A DNA stretch of 64,000 bases from Spirometra erinaceieuropaei (taxonomy: Eukaryota > Platyhelminthes > Cestoda > Diphyllobothriidea > Diphyllobothriidae). A program made the position numbers and the translations under genes. This document shows, piece by piece, positions 43,201 through 55,200 of the stretch; position 1 is the stretch's first letter; every line of letters starts with the position of its first letter. Below the pieces are notes generated by a model that did no database searches, was not told where the DNA came from, and saw only the letters and a program-made list of their open reading frames with translations. The stretch spans positions 1-64,000 of the forward strand of contig CACRXP010000722.1 of assembly GCA_902702965.1 (NCBI GenBank). The letters run 5' to 3'.

Positions 43201-46200
43201 CCCACGCCGCCTGCATGACGGAGTCAGCGTGTTGAGGACAGTGGAGTTGGGGTGGGCGGGGGGAAGGAGAGGGGTTCCGGTTAGATTGTAAGCGCTGTAA
43301 GTGCGTGTGACTGCTCTCAGGACGTCGGGATGTCTTGGGATCACGGCCTGGAGTCGGCCAGGGCAGACAGATTGCTTGTGTCAGCGTCGTTTGACAACAG
43401 AGTGCCGGGTTCGCTAGTCGGATGGCCACTGCTTCGGCCGTGGCTAGTACCCGTTTGCGCAGGCCTTTAGAGTAGTGTGTCGGTGCCTGGTAGATATTTT
43501 TAAAGGCTTCTTTAGCGTCGGCCTGATGGTTCGTATCGATTAGATGTGCGAGAATTGAACTCGAAATCGCTCGATTTTCACCTTTACCTAGCCGGGCAGG
43601 CATGTGTTCGCGTATTCTCTTTTCCAGACGCCTGGTTGTACGGCCAATATATCCCGCCCCACAGGAGCAGGTGAATAAATGGATGTGGCCTGTAACGGCA
43701 ACCGGTTTTTTGCCCCCCAATCGTATTAGGGAGGAATTTTCGAAGAATGCACGCAATTTCGCCGCCCAGAAGACACTCGCGAGAGCTGTCCTAGAACGTC
43801 GTCTCACTAATTGGCTTGCTACGTCTCCTAGAAAAGGCAGTCTTGGAAATAAGTCTTTATTCTCCGCAGTTGCAACGGCAGGTTTTGTGACACGCCCTCT
43901 AATATTCCGGAGGATGAATCGCTCTGGATAGCCGTTTTCGCGGAGCGTGTTTTGCGGCTGCTGGAGTTCTTATTTGGTTTGACCAATTGTACTTAGCGTC
44001 GCACAAATTTCTAAAAACTAATTTGGTGGATGTCTTAACCTTACCGTTAAAAGGATTTATTCAACAGGTGTTTTTGGTAGTTTTGCATGATTCACCTGGC
44101 TAGCACATGAAACATTTGGCGGCCTCGATGGGGTTCGAACCCATGACGGTATGTGCAAGGCTTGAGTATATCCAGCGCTCTAACCTGATCTACGAGGCAC
44201 CCACCGGGAGTTGGAAGTTTAGATTTTAGGTGGCTAGAGCGTCGGCCGTCGTCTGGTCTTGCTCTTGCTGTCGTTGGTTCGAACCCCACAGAAGCCGCTG
44301 AGTTTTTCACAGTTTTGTCAGATGAAGTATGCAGATAGGTTCTAAAGACCTCGAAGTAAGTGAGCCTGGTGATATTGAAATCGATTTTTTAGGAAATCCT
44401 GCTTGGTCAGTCAGTTCACTGTATCAGAATTGGTGGGTTTCGTACGTTGCAGTAGGCTGGGCTGGCAACATGACCCAAATGTGATTAAACTCGCGACTGC
44501 CAGCCGGGTTCTCTTATATCAAGTAGTTAGTGGTAGAGGAAGGCGCTCACCGATCGTTCTTACGGAACTCACTCGTCCCGTGTTGTGCCTTAGGGCCTTC
44601 TCTCTCGAGCCCAACCAGCAACCGCACAGCGGCGCATGATATGGGCAGAATGTTATTGCCGACAAAGACAAGGGGGATTGGAATGGCTATTTCTGGCTTA
44701 TTAACCGCTGTCAGCCAGTCATACCCAACCCCGAAGTGTGGAACACCTGGGGCTCGATCCCGCGACCTGTCGGCCAAAAGTCCAACGCCTCTAACCCCTG
44801 AGCCACGGGCTCGTCCTGTCAGTTGCGATCGGAAATGTACAGTAGTAGTATCGACTGTCGTCAAGCCTTGAAATTGAGTCAGATGAAAGATTTATTCAAA
44901 AGTGCGTTGAAATTTTGCAAGTACAAAGTTTAGATAAGCCCAGTCTAGCCCTTTCGATGTTTATAACCTCTGTTATTCTATGCCTTTTTTCTGAAAATAT
45001 ATCTGCCATTCTGTTAAAAGCGGTCTTGCAATGTTTGTTAACGGTTAAAATAATGAGGATGGTTTGACTTAGCGGGATTTAAGTGTGACTGGACCTGAGT
45101 GGGCTTTTTTATCCTACTTGAGTTATGCCATATTTTTCAAACTTTTCAACTAGCCCTGGACGGGCTCAATTCGGACGAGGCGGACGCGACTAATGCCCAT
45201 TCCCCAGCTCCTCGAAGAAGCCAAGGAAGCCTTCTGCATCCCCCATTGCGGAAGCCGTCCTGTGAGTTGCCCCTTCCGGCCATCCTTTCGTCCGAGCTCT
45301 CCATAAATGACTCATCTGACTTTGGTCCAAGATTCCCTGGAACCTGTTTGCCTGCCGGTAGATGCTCTTGCGCTCCCTCTGGGTATACAGGTGGTGGGCA
45401 TGATGGCCCAGTCATCATCCTCGCCCTTCTGACCCCTGTTGGGGTGTTGTTGGTGAAAAATCCTGGTCAAGTGTTTGTTGCGGACCCGGGGGTGTGGTGG
45501 TACGCCTAGGTGCGGGTCCGGCTGTGCCAACCACCTGCGCCCTCCCCCGCATCCGGTCTTCTTGACTCTGTCTTGACACCGGGCCCAGGTGGAGAGTGGG
45601 TAGGAGAGAGTGCGGTAGGTGCTGCGCAAGCCCACTGTCACTATAAATTAATTCACACGCAAGTCCCCCCGTGCCTGTTGCACCTAGCTGTGTAGCACAC
45701 GGTGGGCATCGTCGGAATCGACGGTCGAGTTGTCGTACCCAGATGATGGTCAGGGTCAATGATTGGCTGAATCAGGGCAGAATAAGTCAGATCCAGTTTT
45801 GTTTCAATCCATCCCATTATCTGTCCCCCCCCCTCTGGAAACATAACTTGACTGAGTTCGGCCTGTCAGGTTCTTGGATAATAACGAAACGAAGTCCTGG
45901 ATCTGATCTGACACGACAACCACCGAAACGGACTTGCGTAGCACCTACCTCACCCCCCTTCCCACACACACCACCTTCAAACGGCAAGACAGAGTCCAGG
46001 CGACTGGCATGGGCACTGTGACTGGACAAAACTTAACAGTCCGTATGCACGGCCAACTCAGGCAGCCCCCTGCTTACTCAATCTTCAATTAGTAGTCATC
46101 AGATTTCACATGAGTGAAAGAGCTATTTCGGCCAAACTGGAAGGCGATTGCAGTTTGAACCTTCGTCCTGGCCAGAATTTAGGTATCCCAGTGGCCTTTA

Positions 46201-49200
46201 AATCTCAAATTCACGCTTTTTGGCGGATTGTGGTATGTTAGAAGATCTCTGCTTGTCTATAGTGACGAAACTACTTGCCGCATCTGAAGTGAAACGACAG
46301 TATTCTCTCTTTCTTACGTTAACCGAAAGTCTCATTCACGCTTACAAAGGATGAGGCTATAACACAGAGAACGAACATACAGCGTGATACCGAGCGGCAA
46401 GGGAGCTTAGCCGAGTAAAAATCACTGTATTTCTGTTAATTAATACAGCAATTGTGTGACGGGTCAACAGTTTATACATGTGCAGCCCGTTTGCTTCGGG
46501 ATTCCAATGGATCGGCGCGCGTTCATTCCTGTTCGAAAAAATACCAGATATGCGGCGACAAAAAATGCCAGGTTGGAGGCGGCGATTAAGTATATTTCGA
46601 TGACGTGATTATGACTCATCTGATAGACCTCCTCTTTATACCATCATTTCGGGAAGCCGGTTAAACGGCCTACCTCTACGGTTCCGTTCATTTTAGCCTG
46701 GAGCACCCTCTCCTCCCTTGAATTGGTTATTTTGGATGCTTGCTTAACTACCTGCTTCAAATGATCCCTGTGTTTGACATTATTTTATAGTCTGTAAATG
46801 CAAAATTGCGCGTATGGCCACTCCTGGAAGCAAAGTTGAGCGGGGGTTTTATATCCGCTTTTTCTCGCTACCAGAGCAGAGCTTTTATGATAGGCATAGT
46901 AGGTTGTAGTTGTGACCCTGCATAACGACTTTAGAGTACGCTGGTGTGTGAAATGAACCCTTCTTCGATATTGTCAAGACACACTCACAAAGGAGGACTT
47001 GCTGTTAACTTCTGTCTTAATTTTGAACGCAATTTTTGGAAAACTGACTTTAGGTTTTGAGTGGAACGCCTCCAGTTTATCCCTGCTGGCAATGGCCCAC
47101 GTGTTACTTGAAATCCGCTCGATTTCCTAAACTCACTTGTCAACTGAGGATCCTCCTCTCATCTGTAGTGGTACAACCGTCGACAGTGACGACGTCCCAC
47201 GGAGTAGCACAGCACCAGTGACCCGCACGTGAATTAGTGAGGTCTACTTGCGCAGCATCTACCTCACCAAGGCAGGACTATGTCAAGACGGTCGGGAACG
47301 GGTTTAGATGCAGGGACTGACAAAGTCCAACACCGCGTGTCCACACGCGATCTTACCCGCCCACGATGGACCAGGTTTTCACAGAGACAAGAGGGTGGCC
47401 TGCATCTCCTCTGAATAGAAATGTCATAGAGGTCGCATTCAGAAGGAATCAGTGAGCATAAGCAGCGCCATTCTCGCGCATTTTGTCGATTCCGGACATC
47501 GTGTGGGCCCCAACGAACCTTTTCATGTAATTTTATAAGGTCCCATCGAGCTACCCTAAGCAACTAGGCCAGCGCCTGTTAGCAACCACGGAAGCGGCCG
47601 CCATTAGGTTACAAAAGCCAATCTTATGCGCACAGAAGAACCACGTTCAGGCTCCGCGCCTACAGTAGTCGAAGGTCGATTAACGCTGCAACCCTCCGCG
47701 CCCTTCCCCCTCTCACCCCGTCCCTGACATTGACTGCTTTTACCCGCCCCGCCCCCCTCCCCTCCCCCAAACTCCCACACCCCGCCTGTGTCTTAAGGAG
47801 ACTTTTTATCGATTTCCCTTATCGCTGACATGTTTTACTTCTACCCAGTTCCCATATACCTGTATTGGCCCGACGAGAATTTATCGAAAGCTACGTATGT
47901 TCGCCACCTCGTCTTCTGAGTGAGCTAAATATCAGCCCTTGAACCAGTCATCCCACGTACACACAGGTCACTCTTTAAGAGGATCGAGCCACTCCACCAG
48001 TTGGAAGCCTTCCAGGTCACGCCTATCAGCGGTTCGTTGTAGATCCAAGCTCGTCGGATCTATTATAGTTAGGAATGTGCGGAATTGCCGTCGGCGTGGA
48101 GTTCCAAATGTCGACCTCTTCCCTTTGTCGTGCGCCAGTGAAATGTCCGTGCCTGTCAACCATCTGCTGGTGGAATTGGGCGCATTAGCTTGACGAGCAC
48201 CAGGTAATGTACCGGTTTCATCAAGGGACCTACATCCCACTTGCGTGAGAAGTGCGGTATTATGATCGGCTCGAATCCCACATACCTGAAAGTCCCATTA
48301 AGGCCACCCCACATACACACAGTGCCGGCAACGAGGATCCAGTTACCCCGTCATTTGGAAATCTTTCAAGCGGCGGTTTTTAACTCATCGTGACAGATTC
48401 ATACGCGTCAGATCTATTTATAGTAAAGAATGTGTTGACCAGCCATGAGATGGATTCTCCAATGTCAAACTTACTCTCACTTCCCTCCTTACCAAGCACC
48501 AGTGAACTATTGGAGCCTGTTAACCAGCTGTTGATGGGATTGGACACGGCTTAAGTACAGCAGGGAGGCAAAAATTCATACGCGTCTGTTTTTTTGTCGC
48601 GTTGTGCTCCCTAAATTTGCGAGGACAACACTTCTTCCTGCCCAAACCAGTTCTAGAATCTTTGCCAGGCAGAAACCATTGTGGGCAGATCTCACTCACT
48701 GAGTGAGTGGGAAAACCCCCCTCCCCTTCTACTCTATCCCTCGTAACATTCGCCACATTGGAGTCCCCAGAACTGAAATCAGTTTATTCTTGCTGTGCAG
48801 TTTTGCAACTGGGTCCACCCACCCCAGAGCAGGTCGAACGAACCAGGGTAAAATCGACCTTCTCTTCTACCGAACGAAAACCCACAGTTTGGATGGCTGG
48901 CCGACCGCCTGTGAAGAAACCCCGTAAGAGTTGGCGGTTGTGTTACATATATGCACATACATACATCCTCGTTCCAAGCAGTGCTCACTAGTGTTCGTTT
49001 GCCCTTCCTTTAAACCTACCACTACACTGCGTTTCCATCCTTCTTCGCCGTCGCTGTCGCCGTTTGCAGTGGTGAGTAGACGCATCATTAATCGGGAGTT
49101 CGTGCCGGTTGAAATCATCCAAAAGTATGGCTACCGAAGGCTCAAGAATGATGGTACATCGTTCGGTCTGGTTGAATTTCTTCTTTTTGGCGTTGTCGAT

Positions 49201-52200
49201 TCAGCGTTTTTTTTTTTGATTTTTGAATTTTTTGTTATTTGCGTCCGGAAATCCGATTTTCTCAATTTATTGTGTCTTTTTTGATAATCCGTGCTTGTGA
49301 ATTACAAACAAGGAGCTTATTCAAACAGGCAGTCGAGGCATAGGGAATGGAAGAGAGGAATTTGTTAAGTTTCCGGGACTGCGATCAGTACCTTTGCATG
49401 TTGCACTGTCACAAAGTTTAACAATACACACCCGGCTGAACGCTCATCTCATTTGGTCACGCTACCTCGGAAACGTATTTTCACAAGTACTAATACTTTG
49501 GCAAACTATGCCCTCTGTGCGTATGAGCATTTCCCCTCTCAGAGATGGTACCGGCATGTGTTACTGATGGGGAGAAGACTGTAAGCAGTTTTGATTCCTT
49601 GCAAGCATGATTTGAAACACTTTTTTCTTCTGCTGTGAACTCCGCGCGTAAATCTTTTTTGTATCTCGTTTTGCTGGATTAGCCCACGCGAGTCAAGGAG
49701 AATAGAGACATACCCACTTTGTCTCGTCTTCCCTCCTTGAGGCGAATAGGGGTCGCTTTTTCCCCTCGCAGACTACGCAAATGACTGTACTTTGTGCTGA
49801 TTGTATGCCGCTTTTTCTACTATTGGCTCCGATAGCCCATCGTCCTTTGGACGCCAACTTCAGTTTTATTGGTTGGTTTTGCTCTCTCAAGGCTTTACGT
49901 CATGTTGACTGCCGGTCACACTTCTGTTGCGGCGTTTCCTTACTCTCGACCTGAATGACTTACTCACTATCAGTGCTTGCCCCCTCCCACCCCCACCTCC
50001 ATCTCTGACCTCTACGTTATCCACTGCAAGTGAGCGAGCAGACCATTCCCAACCTGGATTCTCTGCGACGGGATCTGCTGACACGCCTCATCGCTGAGGG
50101 CCAACCGGTGGAGGACGTGCTCTGCAAACAGCAGTACCAGGCCAACGAACAGGTGGACGATCACGTTCGCTCCTGTGGAGTCCTCTTTCGACCGGTTGCT
50201 GGCCCTGGTGGCGTCGTCGCCAACGCTACTCAGGGTTTATCGACACTGGTCAAGTCGAAGATAGCGGCCAGTTCCACTGACGGTTACCTTTCCTCCAGTG
50301 GTCTGCTATTCCCCTGCTGTGGAAGACGTCCTGCGCAGGGTCTGGACACTGCCGACTACGCCGTTGGCTTCGTGGACGGTGTCGTACCCAGTGAGGAAGG
50401 CCGGTTTCGGAAGGCCGTCGTTGAACAGAATGAGGGCGTCTCCGACTACTGGGTAAGTCCCCGGGGCGCACAGTCCAGCTGCTGATCCCGTGTGTCATCA
50501 GCTCTCTAGGCGTAGACTTGCCTCCTTAAGGCGTCTTTAAGTGCTTGCTAGCTGCATCTGGGCGAGGGGGAGAGTAGGCTGTGCAGCCCGTGGCTCACCA
50601 ATGTTACAACCCTCAGGGACGATTCGTTCCAATATGAGAATGCACAATAAGGGGATAAAACTCATGAACCATGAATAAAATCACGAAGTATTGAGGTGCC
50701 GGAAATTAATGTGGATTTTTTCATAAACGACAAGAAAAGTGTTCGTTGGAGAACCTTTTACTGTTTTCATTTTGACCAAAATGTGATAAAGTCGGCGACC
50801 TTGGTGGGTAAGACTTAAGTTCGGCCAACGCTCTAGCCACCTGAGCTACGATACCCAACGGCTAGTCGTGAATTAAATCTTATTTGGGTCAAATTACCCT
50901 CCCCCAGCCTTTTACAATGTCAGGAATCCCCCCATATGTGATTAAATTCACGTCTCCCGTTTGGTCCTCGAAGCCCAGGTGGCTAGAGTGTTGGCTGTAC
51001 TAAAGCCTTCCTCTTGCTGTCGTGGGTCCGAATCCCACCGGGGTCGCTGAGGTTTTCACAGTTGGGTCTAAATGAATTATTAAAAATCTGCCAGAACAAA
51101 TTTTATTTTTTATCAATTATAAGTGCCATCATTATTAATAGCTCTTGCCCATCGTGAAACTAAGTTTTTAATACCCTTCTACTAAAAGGCCTTTTTTTCA
51201 TTTCAATGAATTCTAGGAACCCAGTTTCGACGTAGTCGATATTTTGAAAAGTTTTTCACCGAGGAAATGCTTGAGAGATCGGATCAACTGATAATCATTT
51301 GGTGTGCAATCATGTAAGCGGGCAAAAGTTTCCACCTTGAATTTCGGGTCTTGTTCTCGTTCCGTCGGTGTGAATGCGGTCTTGCGTTGACATGCGGCAC
51401 AGTTACACCTTTTCCATTGATTAGCATGGGCTCTTCAACGACAAGCCCTTGGTTCAAACGTTCTAATTATATATAAGTCTACTGTTACGGTTTGACCTTA
51501 TTCCAGTACCTAAAAGTGAAGTGTGCTTACCATAATCCGACAAACACATAGCACACGCTTCAGAAGCAACCGAGCGAATTGCTGTGGAGTTAGGTGTTGG
51601 AATTGCACGCCGCCCCAAAGCCACCATACGCAATAGGGTCATTAAAATCAAGGACCGGTTAAAGCCTGAAGAGCAATCTGGGGTAGTGTATCGCATTCCG
51701 TGTCAAAATTGTCCTTGTAACTACACAGGACAGACTGGACGCATGCTTGGCTGTGCGACGGGGCGACGCATTATCACAAGTGGCCGCCCACACCTACGAA
51801 ACGGGTCATGAGTTTAACTACGCGGCCACCAAAATAGTCGCCCATGCGGGGAAACAAAACAGGCCGAGAATTGATTGAGGTCTGGGCCTCGGATGAGAAC
51901 TCTGTCAATCGATTTATAGATCTGGCACCGGGGTACAGAGCCCTGCGTAGTCACTTCCAGTCTTGCGCTGTCGGTCGATGATTGGCTTGCATGCCCTGTA
52001 ACTGTCGCTCTTTCTGTTACTGCTATTGTCTCTGACGATGGACTCCCGCACTAGTTCGACAACTCTGAACAATAAACTAAATCTTCCGGTGCTCGACCAC
52101 CCTTTTTCACTTACACGCACATCTGGAACTCGAATTTTCGCCTCCGCATTTCATACCTTTTTGGAGTATGAGTTTGATGACAGCGTAGGAACTGGGGTCT

Positions 52201-55200
52201 AACTTGTAGAAAGTCATTGGTGTTATGGCTGGTTGTTAACGTAAAGAATCCATTTCTCTCCGCCAGTGACAATTCAACGTAGAAACGGTTTCTTCCCCTG
52301 TATGCTTCGCAAGAAGTCACAGATTGTGGAACTGTGGGCCCTGTATTCTATCGATAGTTGGCGCGAGACCCACACATCTTGTCTACTAACTTGTTGAAGA
52401 CGCTCCTGAATAGTAGACCATGAAGAATATAGCTTTTTAAATGATTCCTTGATGGTCTGGCAAGGACCTGCGTCAACGGTTGCGTCTAAGTGATCACTAT
52501 TCAGCTCGACTGGTCTTTCTGGACGATGGATGTGGGGAAAGTTAAAATCACCCAACCGGAGTTTTGATAATCAAAGTTGACTCTGGCGGATATCTTTATC
52601 ATCTGGCTAGACACCACAAGTTGTTTTGATGTCATACAATGATGAAAATGCCCGCCTTCGGATTTCATGCCTCCCTTTTTGGGCCGAATATGAAAAACAA
52701 AATTTGTATCAAAATCTAAAAAACAGGACCTAACTGACTTACAATGACACATAGTTCGAATTGAGCAGATGTAAACGCTTAATAAATTACATTTAAACTT
52801 GACCACAAGAACGGGTTTGCTTCTCGGCACCTATTATAAATCGACCAAAAGAGTCGATTGATAATAAACTACTTTAATCTAAATGAAAACACGAGCGATG
52901 TATTGAAAGTGCTTTTACGTTGGCTAGAGATAACTATTTCCCTGAGTGAAGCAGAAATTTTGAAAGTTCGAATATTCACGGCAAAGGACTATACTCAACT
53001 TATTTAATTACTTATAGCCTGGTTTTTGTAAATAACCGAGCAGGTTAGACAGAATGAGCATAGCAACGTTTAAAGTTCTTTTTTACAAACCTTAAATTAA
53101 TATTTTATAATAAATAGTAGGTCAGATGTGGTTATGTAACCCCACCTGAGGTAAACAAACCCCAGCCGCCTGTAATACGGGATCGGTGGTAATAGGGGTT
53201 GTTACAGGTGGCCCGGGGGGACGCACAGGCGACGAGGTCAAGTAGTTGTATGCAAAAGAAAACCTATTGGGAATGCGCGGCCGTACTTTGAGTGGTTGAG
53301 AAATAATTGCCCTAACCCCTAGCCCAAACTTCTAACCCTAACTCTTAATCGTAATCCTAACCCCTAACTATAACCCCTAGCTCGAACCCCAACCCCAACA
53401 TAACCACATCATACCAAAATGTCTTATATGAGGCATGGCAAATGGTTAGTTTGTTAACGCCTGCTTTTATGTTCCAAAATGTGAATTAGATATATTTTTG
53501 GCTTTTTCATCGTTGTCCGAGGTGCGATTGACTACGACAAAAAGTTTTTGACTTTATTTCTATGCCAGGGACGTCGCAGGCATAAGATTTTTTATATGAC
53601 CATAGGTTGAGAGGTCAGTCAGTGACCAAGAAATTGGGATATAATTGGCATACAATTTTTGTATATGATAATAATGAGGCTTTCTTTTCTGTGAAAGTGT
53701 TCTGTGCGTTTTTGGTGACAATGAAGTCCACCGAGCCTTCTGGCTTCCCTGAAATGTCAATGAAGCCTTTGAGGTTTTCATTATTTTCAATCGATTGCCT
53801 AGAATTACGGGCCCTGTACTTTGCGTTTTCAAAGCCTCCAGAATAAGACAGTTCATCAGGGCGCCTTAGCCTCGTAGTGAGTCTTCGGACGTTCTTTTTC
53901 ACAGGACGACGAGTTGAGCTATATTTGTAGATTCACCTAAATAGGAAACCTAATTGCCGGAGGAGACGGACGCCATCTTGATCAGTTTAAACAACCTACA
54001 ATGGGTCACCTCCCGAGAATATGCTTTATTGTGCTTACTTACTAATGCATGTCCACGTCCTTAATTGTCAGGGAAACAGTGGGAACATTTTGTCCTCTTA
54101 TGCACTTCCCTGACATACTGAAAATGTTTCTGCCACGAACAAAAATCGCCCCTTCTGCGTTATAATGGAAACTTCTGTTGTCATAGCTTTCGTTTAGTCC
54201 TCGATGGCGGAAATGCACCTCAGTGAGGCCATATAAATGCTAAAATATTTCTGAAACGGGTAAGATGTGGTTCTGTATCCGCACCTGATGGACAACATAC
54301 TGTTTGGGGTTATGGCAACTATTTTTCAACCACTCGAAGTACGACCGCACATTCCCAATAGCTTTTTCTTTGCATACAACTACTTGACCTCGTCGCCTGT
54401 GCGTTCCTCGGTCCCGCTTGTAAAAAGCCCTATTACCACCCGTTCCATATTACAGGTGGCTGGGCTTTGTTTACCTCAGGTGCGACTACATAGCCACATC
54501 TGGCCCCAAAACCATTAGCACTATGTCAATTACGTTTCTGAATTACGAATAAACAGACTGCAGACTGCAGAATAAAGTACTTTATAATAAGCTCAAAGTC
54601 TTAAATGACCAATCGTTTGTGGGCTTTTTCTCGATTACGTATGGAATATCTGCATAGGTCTGGAAATTATGGATGCTTTTCAACGCACACAAAACCTCGC
54701 GTTGATGTTCGTGCATCCGTTTTAATTCTGTCTTTTGGCTCCCGAGTGTTTTATCCAGACAGCTGCATGTGGCCGGTTACGTAGGTCCTAACATAAAAAG
54801 TGCTGTTGCTACTTGCAACTTTTATGTCTTTTCTAGCACCAAATGACGCTCCTCAGCCTCCAGTTGAGTGCTGTCGAGGGTACTGCCTCCAAATCCTCCG
54901 GTGGAGACGTGACTCGTGACTCCACTGGTTCCCTACCAACTAAGAATTCCGACCTGACCTCCGAGGGTGAAGCTAATGATTCCGAGAAAAAACGACTCAG
55001 TACGACGAACCCAGACGTCACTGTAAGCGGCGAGCAAGCATCGACCACAATGCCGCCAGCAGCGGAGACGGACGGTCAGGAGATGCCAGTATCGGCGGTG
55101 ACGAAGACGACTGCGACAGAACCGCCTGCGCCCTCACCTCGGGACCAGGTACTGGCTCAGTTCAAACGTTTCGACAACTTCTGCCTTCCCGATATTGGTT

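Noticed and set aside
48703..48991. Extending exon 48801-48923 to the full open frame
   Set aside because: A consensus GTAAGA donor in the right phase ends it at 48923, and the next exon joins there in frame.
53310..53405. A true telomere or chromosome end
   Set aside because: The hexamers are degenerate, short and internal, with a SAC2 exon further downstream.
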